Below are positions 25,387-32,516 of a DNA stretch of 64,000 nucleotides, in pieces. The stretch's first letter is position 1. The number at the start of each line of letters is the position of its first letter. The notes under the pieces are model-generated. The model did not search any database and had not been told where the DNA came from. It worked only from the letters and a program-made list of their open reading frames with translations. The DNA comes from DASPGQ01 sp035457705 (GTDB lineage: Bacteria; Acidobacteriota; Vicinamibacteria; Marinacidobacterales; SMYC01): the NCBI GenBank assembly GCA_035457705.1, contig DATIBD010000103.1, positions 220,942-284,941 of the forward strand, read 5' to 3'. The position numbers and the translations under genes were made by a program.

Positions 25387-25944
25387 TCAGTCGACCAGTT
25401 TCAGGAAATCCGCGACGAGCCGCCCAGTGATGCCCCAGATGTCGTGTGTGCCGTACCGGTAATGATAGATCTCGCGCCCCCGGCCGTCACCGAGTTTTCG
25501 ATGCTCCACACTCAGGGCCGATGGCGACCGGAGCGCTTCGATCGGAACCTCGAAGAGTCCGTCGACCTCATGGTTCGGACGAAACCGATAGGGTCCGGCC
25601 ACCGCGCCCACGAACGGCGTGATACGGAATCCGGTCACGGTGTCCCGCTCGTCCATCTCACCCAGGAGCGTCACATCGTGCGGCGCCAAACCGATCTCCT
25701 CTCGACTCTCGCGAAGGGCGGTCTCGAGGGGTGTGGCGTCCCCGGGATCGACGGCTCCGCCGGGAAAAGCGATCTCGCCGGGTTGCCGACGAAGGTTGCT
25801 GGAGCGACGGGTGAACAGGAGTCGACAACCCTCGGCAGAGACGATGATGGGAACGAGCACGGCGGCGGGGCGCAGTCTGCTCTCGATTCTCTTGGGAGGC
25901 CTCGCCGAAAGCCTCCTGCGAACCGATTCAATCAACTCGTCCAT
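25387..25944 (-). CDS. Nudix hydrolase, CoA pyrophosphatase-like
   Basis: 185 aa. Nudix box: FPGGAVDPGD...ALRESREEIGL at about residues 60-83, with the Asp variant seen in the CoA-diphosphatase (NUDT7/YeaB) group. The N-terminal AAVLVPI and LFTRRSSNLRRQPGEIAFPGG also match that group (the UPF0035-type LxxxxGxxxFPGG). These enzymes clip CoA or related dinucleotide compounds to 3',5'-ADP and phosphopantetheine. It is convergent with the ligase gene and divergent from the barrel protein. Confidence 0.85.
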   Translation of the reverse strand: MDELIESVRRRLSARPPKRIESRLRPAAVLVPIIVSAEGCRLLFTRRSSNLRRQPGEIAFPGGAVDPGDATPLETALRESREEIGLAPHDVTLLGEMDERDTVTGFRITPFVGAVAGPYRFRPNHEVDGLFEVPIEALRSPSALSVEHRKLGDGRGREIYHYRYGTHDIWGITGRLVADFLKLVD

Positions 25945-25990
25945 GCGGTTACAAGGATAACATCTGGCTTACGGTATAATTCGACGCTGC

Positions 25991-26503
25991 ATGAACATAC
26001 GACCCACCCTTTTGCTGGTGGGCGCGGCGGCTCTAGTTGCTTCCGTCTCCCAGCCAGCGAGCGCAGGAGATGCCTTTGTACGCTTCGGCGCCATCTTTCA
26101 TCCTCGAGACATCGGGTTCGAGGGACGATGGCGGGTCAGTTTTGGAAGCGACTATCCCGTCAACCTCGAGGAGACGATCTTCGTCGGTTTCGAGGCGCAA
26201 ACCTCGGTGTACCGGCAGGATGTCGTCGGGGGTGGCACGGCCACATTCGTACCGCTCAATGGGCTCGTGAACGTGAAGGTCAAGGCCTCGGCGCTCGACG
26301 TCCGTCCTTACGGCGGAGGAGGCATCGGGCTCTTGAGCCAGTTCTCGCAGATCCAGAGCGACTTCAATTGGGCTAGCGACCTGGGTTTCCAGCTTCTGGG
26401 CGGGGTCGAGCTGGGTCGACTCGGTCTCGAGCTCCAACTTCAGAGGGCGTTCCAATCCGACGCGGAGACGAGCTTTGCGTTCTTCGTCGGCTTCGTCTTT
26501 TGA
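25991..26503 (+). CDS. Small outer-membrane beta-barrel-like protein
   Basis: 170 aa with a clear signal peptide (hydrophobic core to about residue 18, cleavage near PASA-GD). The mature part alternates aromatic and polar residues in beta-strand fashion (RWRVSFGSDY, DVRPYGGGGIGLL) and ends in FAFFVGFVF, a terminal Phe typical of outer-membrane barrels. Function unknown; it resembles generic porin-family/OmpW-like barrels in size. A perfect TATAAT (25975-25980) lies just 10 bases before the ATG, so the message may be almost leaderless. It is followed 4 bases later by a GHMP kinase gene. Confidence 0.7.
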   Translation: MNIRPTLLLVGAAALVASVSQPASAGDAFVRFGAIFHPRDIGFEGRWRVSFGSDYPVNLEETIFVGFEAQTSVYRQDVVGGGTATFVPLNGLVNVKVKASALDVRPYGGGGIGLLSQFSQIQSDFNWASDLGFQLLGGVELGRLGLELQLQRAFQSDAETSFAFFVGFVF

Positions 26504-26506
26504 GTC

Positions 26507-27499
26507 ATGACGGTTCGGGCACGAGCGCCATGCCGCATCGACCTTTCGGGCGGCACTCTCGACCTTTGGCCGCTCTACCTGCTGATCGAACAAGCGGCCA
26601 CGGTGAACCTCGCGATCGATCTCTACACCGAGGCCGTCATCACGGAATCCGAGGACAATCGGTTCCACGTTTGCGAGCGAGAATCCGGCCGGGAACTGGC
26701 GTCCGGAGCCTTCGAGGATCTCGTCGAGGTCCCGGGCGCAGAAATCACTGGGCGCCTTCTCGGCTTTTTCAAGCCCGCCTCGCCCCTCACCGTCAGCATT
26801 CACTCCGAAGCCCCACCACAGGCGGGGCTCGGGGCCTCGTCTTCACTCGGGATCTCGATCGCCGGCGCGCTGAATGCCGTCGCAGGTTTCCGCTACCGCG
26901 CCCGTGACCTGGTTTCCATCGTGAGAGACGTCGAAGTGGAGGTCCTCGGTACCTTGACCGGTGCGCAAGACCACTACCCATCAGTATACGGAGGCGCGAT
27001 GTGCCTGTGGTGGGAAAAACTGCGCCACCGACGGGAGCCCCTCGAGGTCGACCTGTGGGCGTTCGAGAGGCGCTTTTCCCTGGCCTACTCCCACCAGCCC
27101 CACCGGTCGGGGGCGACCAACTGGGAGGTCGTGAGGCGATTTCTCGATGGAGACCGGGGAACGCGGAGCGCGGTCGCTGAGAGCGGCAAAACCGCCGTGG
27201 CCGTCCGCGACGCCCTCGTTCGTGGCGATCTCGACCGCGTCGCCGAGCTGACCGGCAGGGACTGGGAATGTCGCCGTCTCATGGCGCCCGCCGTCTCGAG
27301 CCCCGAGCTTGAAAAGATCATTCACACGGCCCGCGAAGCCGGCAGTACGGGAGTCAAAGTTTGCGGGGCTGGAGGCGGGGGCTGCATGATCGTTGCGGCC
27401 CCGGAGGAGGCGCGGTCGAAGGTGAACGAGGCGATCACGAGGGCGGGAGCGTCCATCATCGATTACCACGTCGCCGAGCGAGGACTGACGCTGTTTTGA
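26507..27499 (+). CDS. GHMP-family sugar or mevalonate-type kinase
   Basis: 330 aa. It begins with the RARAPCRIDLSGGTLDL motif, has the ATP loop PPQAGLGASSSLGISIAGAL at about 103-122, and ends with VKVCGAGGGGCMIV (motif 3). This resembles the heptose-7-phosphate/fucose kinase-like branch (D-glycero-D-manno-heptose 7-phosphate kinase, L-fucokinase) more than galactokinase, but the substrate is not fixed. Its last 44 bases overlap the tail of the convergent permease gene, an unusual tail-to-tail overlap. Confidence 0.87.
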   Translation: MTVRARAPCRIDLSGGTLDLWPLYLLIEQAATVNLAIDLYTEAVITESEDNRFHVCERESGRELASGAFEDLVEVPGAEITGRLLGFFKPASPLTVSIHSEAPPQAGLGASSSLGISIAGALNAVAGFRYRARDLVSIVRDVEVEVLGTLTGAQDHYPSVYGGAMCLWWEKLRHRREPLEVDLWAFERRFSLAYSHQPHRSGATNWEVVRRFLDGDRGTRSAVAESGKTAVAVRDALVRGDLDRVAELTGRDWECRRLMAPAVSSPELEKIIHTAREAGSTGVKVCGAGGGGCMIVAAPEEARSKVNEAITRAGASIIDYHVAERGLTLF

Positions 27500-28298
27500 T
27501 CCTCTCCCGGATTCCCTCGAACCCGAGATTCGCACCGAGGCTGGCCACGGTCAAGAACATTGCCGGCGCGAGCCAACACCACCAATACTCCCGGAGGACG
27601 AACAGGCTTCCCACCGACGAGGCCAGCATGTTTCCCCAGCTGGGGTAGGGCTCCTGAAGACCGAGACCGAGAAACGACAGCGTGACCTCACCGAGCACGA
27701 AGTACGGAAAGAGTAGTCCCGCCTGGAGCAGGAGCACCGGACCGAGCGCCCTGAGGACATGGACCCGGATCACGTGGCGCCGCGTGGCGCCGAACGCGGC
27801 GGCGGCCGTCACGTAATCGCGCTCTCGTACTTCGAGAACCTGGCCGCGGACGAAGCGAGCCACTGAGCACCAACCGACGGTTGCGAGCGACGTCACCACG
27901 ATGACCCCCGACTCGACGGGAGTCAGCTCGTCGGGAAACAGGTTCCTGAGAGCGAGGAACAAGTAGAGCGCGGGAAACGCCATGAACAGCTCGGTGCCTC
28001 TCATCACCGCGCGATCGACGTTCCCCCCCACGAGTCCGGAGACCGCGCCCGCCAACGTTCCCAAGAAAATCGTGAGGGCGACGCCCGCCCAGGCGGTCGC
28101 CCAGCTGTAGCGCGCCGCGTGAAGGCTCCTCGAGAGCATGTCGCGCCCGAGTCCATCTGTGCCGAAAGGGTGGTCGTCCAACGAGGGGGGCGAATAGATG
28201 GTATTCCGATCCTGAGCAACGGGCGATTGGGAGACCAAGAACGGACCTACCGTCGCCAAGACCGTGAGCCCGATCAGAATTCCGGCTCCACGTCTCAA
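27456..28298 (-). CDS. ABC transporter permease, DppC/OppC type
   Basis: 280 aa. It has an N-terminal helix, then HPFGTDGLGRDMLSRSLHAARYS (the OppC-type signature), and a binding-protein-dependent transport permease domain with the EAA-like ATRRHVIRVHVLRALGP. The start is the TTG at 28298, overlapping the dppB-like TGA stop (TTGA) and preceded by GGAGGAGG seven bases upstream, so the two permeases are translationally coupled. The frame is open further upstream but only inside the dppB gene. No DppD/DppF ATPases lie in the window. Confidence 0.9.
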   Translation of the reverse strand: MRRGAGILIGLTVLATVGPFLVSQSPVAQDRNTIYSPPSLDDHPFGTDGLGRDMLSRSLHAARYSWATAWAGVALTIFLGTLAGAVSGLVGGNVDRAVMRGTELFMAFPALYLFLALRNLFPDELTPVESGVIVVTSLATVGWCSVARFVRGQVLEVRERDYVTAAAAFGATRRHVIRVHVLRALGPVLLLQAGLLFPYFVLGEVTLSFLGLGLQEPYPSWGNMLASSVGSLFVLREYWWCWLAPAMFLTVASLGANLGFEGIRERIKTASVLARRRGNR

Positions 28299-29269
28299 CG
28301 GCTCGCCTCCTCCAAACGCAAACGGGGATCGGCCCTGGCGAGCAGCAGATCCGAAAGAAGATTCCCGACGATCAGCACGACGGCCGCCGCGAAGAGAGAG
28401 CCCAGCAGGAGAAAAGGATCTCGGTCGCCGAGGGCCTTGAGAGCGAGCCTGCCCATACCCGGCCATCCGGTCACGACCTCGACGAGGAAACAGGCGCTCA
28501 GTAGCCTGCCGAGCGAGCTTCCCCAGTAGCTCAGCAGCGGCACCATCGCGACGGGCGCAACCTCACGCGATAGGAGCTTGGCTTCTTCGAGCCCGCGTGC
28601 GCGCGCTGCACGAACGAAGGCGGCGGGCATGACATCGACGAAAGCTCCTCGGGCCTGGAGGAGCAAGGCGGGCAGCATCACCAGGGTCAGGATCGCAGCC
28701 GGGAGGAGAAGATGGCGCAACAGGTCGAGCACTAACTCGGTCGTACCGTCCTGGATGAGCGCGGTCGAGCCCCCCCCCACGGGGACGATGCCCGTCGAGG
28801 CGGCGACCATCATCCCCACGAGTCCTACGACGACGGGGTGTATCGAAGCGAGGCTTACCGCTGCCGCACAAAGCGCGCGATCCCACGGTCCGTTGCGGCG
28901 GGAGGCGGCAAAGAGGCCCAGCGGCACGGCGACGCACAGGCTCACCATGTGAGCCACGAGCGCAAGCACCAGGGTGCGAGGGACGCTCTCGCTCAGCAGC
29001 TCGCGGACGGGTCGTTGATAACCGAGCGACACGCCGAGCTCCCCGTGAGCGACACCGGCCAGCCAGGACCCGTACTGCCGGTACCAGGTCTCATCGAGGC
29101 CGTAGCGAGTCGTCAGCTCGTCGACTACTCTCGCGGGGATCCCGGGAGTAAATCGGAGCCCATCGACGAAGGTTCCCGGTGCGAGGTGAAGAAGGACGAA
29201 GGAAACGAGGCTCGTGGCGAGCAACAACGGCAGCGCCGTCGCCACCCGGGTCAGAACGACTCGGCGCAT
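28295..29269 (-). CDS. ABC transporter permease, DppB/OppB type
   Basis: 324 aa, a six-helix inner-membrane permease of the peptide/nickel importer family. The N-terminus RRVVLTRVATALPLLLATSLVSF and the later RYGLDETWYRQYGSWLAGVAHGELG are DppB hallmarks, followed by the permease core with ARARGLEEAKLLSREVAPVA (EAA loop). It lies 21 bases after the HD-GYP/GGDEF gene and overlaps dppC, so all three are one transcription unit. The matching binding protein is probably the gene at 32.5-34.3 kb. Confidence 0.92.
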   Translation of the reverse strand: MRRVVLTRVATALPLLLATSLVSFVLLHLAPGTFVDGLRFTPGIPARVVDELTTRYGLDETWYRQYGSWLAGVAHGELGVSLGYQRPVRELLSESVPRTLVLALVAHMVSLCVAVPLGLFAASRRNGPWDRALCAAAVSLASIHPVVVGLVGMMVAASTGIVPVGGGSTALIQDGTTELVLDLLRHLLLPAAILTLVMLPALLLQARGAFVDVMPAAFVRAARARGLEEAKLLSREVAPVAMVPLLSYWGSSLGRLLSACFLVEVVTGWPGMGRLALKALGDRDPFLLLGSLFAAAVVLIVGNLLSDLLLARADPRLRLEEASR

Positions 29270-29290
29270 GGGAAGCCGGGAACGACTCCG

Positions 29291-31792
29291 TCAGCTCGGG
29301 TGCTGCCCCTGGAGCTCCTCTTTGCCGAATAGGCTCGGTTGATAGCTTTCGCCGTCCACTCCTCGCTTCCTCCCTCTCCGACGTGATTTGTCCTCGTACA
29401 TGTTCTTGTCGGCAGCCATGAGCAACGACTCGAGGTTTTGGCCGGCAGCCGGATAGGAAGCGAGCCCCAAGGAGATTCCGACCTTCAGATGAGCCCCCAC
29501 TCCCACGTCGAGCTCCGTCGCCTCCACCGCCTCCTGAAGCCGGTAAGAGAACTGTCGTGCCTGCTCGTAGGACGTCTTGGGAAGCACGGCGATGAACTCG
29601 TCGCCCGCGTAACGAACCAGCACATCGGCATCTCGCATGTGCTCCTTCAGGACGCGTCCGACTTCTTTGAGAAAGCGATCGCCGGTGTGGTGCCCGTAAC
29701 GATCGTTGATGCCTTTGAAGTCGTCGAGGTCCATCTCGATGACGGTGAGCGTCTCTCCATATCGCTTGGCCTCCGACAGAGTCTGTTCGAAGAAGATATA
29801 GAGGAAGCGCGAGTTGGGAAGGCCGGTCAGCCGGTCGGTGAAGGCATCTTCCTGCGTCTCCTCGAAACGGATGGCGTTGAAAAGGGCAATCGATGCTCGG
29901 TTCGAGACGATCTCCATCAACCGAATGTGATCGTCGGTATAGCGCTGATCGCCGGCCATATAGAGGGCGATCGTCCCCAGGGGCCGCTCCTCGTGGACGA
30001 GCGGAGCGAGAAAGGAGTTCCCGTAGAGGCTCTTGATCTCGGGGGGCAGCGCCATCGTATCGGGGCCGGGATGGACGTTGTAGAGAAATCGGTTATTGGC
30101 GGCGACCCAGCCCGCGAGCCGTGTTCCTACCTCGATGGAGATTCCGGCGAAGGTTTCCTTGTTCTCGCCGGCGACGTGGGCCGGCCGCAGCTCGCCGCTG
30201 GAGTCATCCACGAGATAGATGACGAGCGTCGTGAAGGGAACGATCTTCTCGAGCTTGGAGCCGAGGATCGTCAACGTGTCGTTGCGGGACAGCGAGGTCC
30301 CGATGTTCTGCAGGATCTCGAAGAGGGTGAAAATCTCTTGTTGGGGCTCGGAGATCGAGCTCGACAGGGTCGCCGACTTGGGTGAGCCCACCACGTCGCG
30401 GTCTCTGCGTCGATCGGTGTGCTCTTTGGGATCGGTGAGAGGCACGACCTCGATGGAGTCGAGCTCGCGCCTGAGAGCGGGTAGCACCTCTTGAAACTTC
30501 GCAAACACGAGAGGGTCGAACTTGTGAGACTCGCGTTTCATGATGCTCACCGCCTGCTCCGAGTCGAGCGAGCGACGGTAGACCCGACGTGCAGTGAGCG
30601 CTTCGTAGCAGTCCGCCACCGCGAGAATTCTCGAGCCCAGGGGTATCGCTTCACGCTCCAGCCCATCGGGGTAGCCGCTTCCGTCCCAGTTCTCGTGGTG
30701 ATGCTTGACGATCTCCACCACCGGGAAGGGAAAATCGATCGACGAGAGGATCTCGGCGCCGACCGCAGGGTGGGTGCTCATCTTCTGGAACTCGCGCTCG
30801 GTCAGTCTCGTCGGTTTGTGGAGAATGTAAGAAGGGATGGAGATCTTGCCCACGTCGTGCAAGACGGATGCATAGCGAAGCCCCTCGTAAGTCTTGTCGT
30901 CCACGTTCAGAGCTCTGGCAAGACCGAGGGTGAGAACCTGCGTCCGTTGAATATGCGTATGCGTGTGGTGCTTGAAATCGGTATGAAGCTCCATCGCGTC
31001 GATACAGAAGGCGAATGCCTCCAGCGTCTGTCGGTGAAGCTTGGACAGCTCTTCGTACTTCTCCTTGTAGAAACGATGCGCGTAGTAGGCAATGAGCCAG
31101 AAGGGAAGCGCGAGAGCGAAGGCGGCGGGACCCACCATCCGGTGAAACAGATAGACGATCGCCGCCCCACAGGCCGACGCCACGAAGTAGACGGGCAGAA
31201 GCGGAAAGTCCTGGCGCCATAACTCCCAGTGGGTTCCCCTGCCCGACAAAACTTCGGCCGTATGGGTGGCGGTGCTATTGACGACGAAGTACGTGATCCC
31301 CATCGCCAGGACGGGAAGCAGGATGTTGATGGCATTCGCGGGCTCGGCCGGCTTCAGCATCTCGAAAACCGAGCCATAGGCCAATGCGTAGAGAGCGAAC
31401 GCGGACAGATTGAAAGCGGCTTGAAGCCGGCTCCATCGGACGGAAACGCCGAGCCGCTCATAAGGCTCACGGCGTGCGGCGAACCAGTAGCTCACGAAAT
31501 GAAAAAGGCCATTCGACACGATTCCCGGCGCGACGCCGTAGATCATCGTGATCGATAGAATCAGGCTGTCGGCTGCCGCCACCCAACTAGCCGTCCTAGG
31601 GATGCGCACCACCCATCTCGCGCTGAAACAGGCCACGATGAGAATTCCGATGAGAGCGAGCGTCTCTTGCCGGGGCAGTGCCAGAACGGTGCGAAACGTC
31701 GCCCCGAGAGCCCACAGATAGGCTACGAGCCCGCCCCCGACGACGGCTGCTACGTAAAGCTTGAAGCTGGCAGACCAGCCTCGTCCGTCCAT
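29291..31792 (-). CDS. Membrane HD-GYP, GAF and GGDEF protein (dual c-di-GMP enzyme)
   Basis: 833 aa. About eight N-terminal membrane helices (10-265) form a sensor-like region. An HD-GYP phosphodiesterase domain follows (about 280-450) with HDVGK, HHENWDGSGYPDG and the distal ADCYEALTA. A GAF domain (about 500-640) and a GGDEF diguanylate cyclase (about 655-815) complete it, the latter with YAGDEF as the active motif and DLDDFKGINDRYGHHTGD. The guanine-recognising Asn and Asp are in place, so c-di-GMP rather than cGAMP synthesis is expected. Both making and breaking c-di-GMP seem possible. It sits directly upstream of dppB-dppC, which is unusual. Confidence 0.93.
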   Translation of the reverse strand: MDGRGWSASFKLYVAAVVGGGLVAYLWALGATFRTVLALPRQETLALIGILIVACFSARWVVRIPRTASWVAAADSLILSITMIYGVAPGIVSNGLFHFVSYWFAARREPYERLGVSVRWSRLQAAFNLSAFALYALAYGSVFEMLKPAEPANAINILLPVLAMGITYFVVNSTATHTAEVLSGRGTHWELWRQDFPLLPVYFVASACGAAIVYLFHRMVGPAAFALALPFWLIAYYAHRFYKEKYEELSKLHRQTLEAFAFCIDAMELHTDFKHHTHTHIQRTQVLTLGLARALNVDDKTYEGLRYASVLHDVGKISIPSYILHKPTRLTEREFQKMSTHPAVGAEILSSIDFPFPVVEIVKHHHENWDGSGYPDGLEREAIPLGSRILAVADCYEALTARRVYRRSLDSEQAVSIMKRESHKFDPLVFAKFQEVLPALRRELDSIEVVPLTDPKEHTDRRRDRDVVGSPKSATLSSSISEPQQEIFTLFEILQNIGTSLSRNDTLTILGSKLEKIVPFTTLVIYLVDDSSGELRPAHVAGENKETFAGISIEVGTRLAGWVAANNRFLYNVHPGPDTMALPPEIKSLYGNSFLAPLVHEERPLGTIALYMAGDQRYTDDHIRLMEIVSNRASIALFNAIRFEETQEDAFTDRLTGLPNSRFLYIFFEQTLSEAKRYGETLTVIEMDLDDFKGINDRYGHHTGDRFLKEVGRVLKEHMRDADVLVRYAGDEFIAVLPKTSYEQARQFSYRLQEAVEATELDVGVGAHLKVGISLGLASYPAAGQNLESLLMAADKNMYEDKSRRRGRKRGVDGESYQPSLFGKEELQGQHPS

Positions 31793-31974
31793 TGCGACTT
31801 CGGCACCTTTTGTTTCGAGGCGGAACGCCTATGGGGTCAAGAATGAACTTATGAGATTAAGAATCCTGTGGAATTCGATTCTGACCGAAGTCTCTTGGGA
31901 GTCAAATCCGAGGGGAAGGTATCACAGATATCGAACGAGAATCAACGCGTTTCGCGTTGCGTTGGGAGCAGAAG
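31793..31974 (-). other. Non-coding leader of the HD-GYP/GGDEF-dppBC unit
   Basis: No convincing gene. The interval is less GC-rich than its neighbours and carries two small inverted repeats: AGAATC/GATTCT around 31860-31882 and AACGCG-TTT-CGCGTT around 31944-31958. It separates the hairpin at 31975-32000 from the start of the HD-GYP/GGDEF gene at 31792, so it may hold that gene's promoter, though no clear -35/-10 pair stands out. Confidence 0.35.
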
Positions 31975-32000
31975 GGACGGAGGCTCTGGAGCCTCCGTCC
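31975..32000 (-). terminator. Perfect 12-bp hairpin downstream of the 28-codon gene
   Basis: GGACGGAGGCTC (31975-31986) pairs perfectly with GAGCCTCCGTCC (31989-32000). On the minus strand it follows the small peptide gene's stop by 32 bases and is followed by CTTCTGCTCCC rather than a T-run. It could be an attenuator, a processing site or a weak terminator. Confidence 0.55.
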
Positions 32001-32032
32001 GCATCTAGATGATATGGCGGGAAAAGAATGCG

Positions 32033-32119
32033 CTAGAAAGCAACAATGACACCAGGCGCCGTGCGCTCTTCGAGCTCTTCAACGGTAAGCTCAACGATTT
32101 CTTGTACTTCTTGTTCCAT
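32033..32119 (-). CDS. 28-residue acidic peptide, possible precursor or signal peptide
   Basis: ATG 32119 to TAG 32033, below usual size limits. The peptide starts MEQEVQEIVE and ends TAPGVIVAF: an acidic amphipathic first part (nine Glu in the first 19 residues) followed by a short uncharged hydrophobic C-terminus. That leader-core look is seen in ribosomally made peptides, but I recognise no family. A GGAG site lies six bases before the ATG; an in-frame ATG four codons upstream would give 32 residues. A 12-bp hairpin follows. It lies between a peptide-binding lipoprotein gene and an HD-GYP/GGDEF-dppBC operon on the same strand. A 126-codon frame on the opposite strand overlaps it and is judged less likely. 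Confidence 0.4.
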   Translation of the reverse strand: MEQEVQEIVELTVEELEERTAPGVIVAF

Positions 32120-32154
32120 GATGCACTCCATCGAGAGAGTATGTTTCAACCTGA

Positions 32155-32221
32155 CTATTTTAAAAAAAGCGTTATCGAAATGCTCATACCCACAAAATGC
32201 CGTTCATTGAAGAACCTCCTT
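32155..32221 (-). promoter_or_regulatory. Strong ribosome site with overlapping micro-ORFs and T-run (possible leader/attenuator)
   Basis: On the minus strand a perfect AAGGAGG (32221-32215) stands seven bases before ATG 32207, which opens a seven-residue frame (MNGILWV) ending in TGA. That stop overlaps a second ATG (32187) for ten residues (MSISITLFLK). The second frame runs through an imperfect GC-ATTT/AACGC hairpin and a run of seven T. It is 36 bases upstream of the 28-codon gene. A leader-peptide attenuator is one reading. Confidence 0.3.
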
Positions 32222-32516
32222 GAAATTCGGGACGCGCCTTACCACGCCGAGAACGGCGCTACCCTAGGAGCTCAGCTCCCAGGAGTTCAGGTTCGTCTTG
32301 ATGTTTGGGGGGAGAGAGAGTTGGTTGCTTCCGAGTCTTCTTACGAAGCAGCTGCCGGATTCATGAAATCGAAATTAACGTCGAAATAACAGCGAATCCT
32401 TCGACGGCCTGCCGCCCCGGAGCGACTCCTCACCGACCTCTGTCCCGGTCACCTCCTTGGCTTTTTACTTTTTACTTGAAACCGTGGGCGCACGCTACTG
32501 CCGATTACCCCCCCTT
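32222..32516. other. AT-richer intergenic stretch after the peptide-binding protein gene
   Basis: About 295 bases with no gene I can defend. Near the right end the plus strand has CTTTTTACTTTTTACTT, a short direct repeat, and AAGGAGG appears on the minus strand again (about 32457-32451) without a good frame after it. The composition differs from the surrounding GC-rich genes. Confidence 0.35.

Noticed and set aside
29291..31792. A cGAMP-making (Hypr) type of GGDEF domain
   Set aside because: The Asp after GHxxG is present, as in ordinary diguanylate cyclases, rather than the Ser variant.
32009..32389. A 126-codon plus-strand frame across the gap between the GGDEF and binding-protein genes
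   Set aside because: No family resemblance, no good ribosome site, low third-position GC compared with neighbours, and it overlaps the better-signalled minus-strand 28-codon gene and hairpin. It cannot be wholly excluded.
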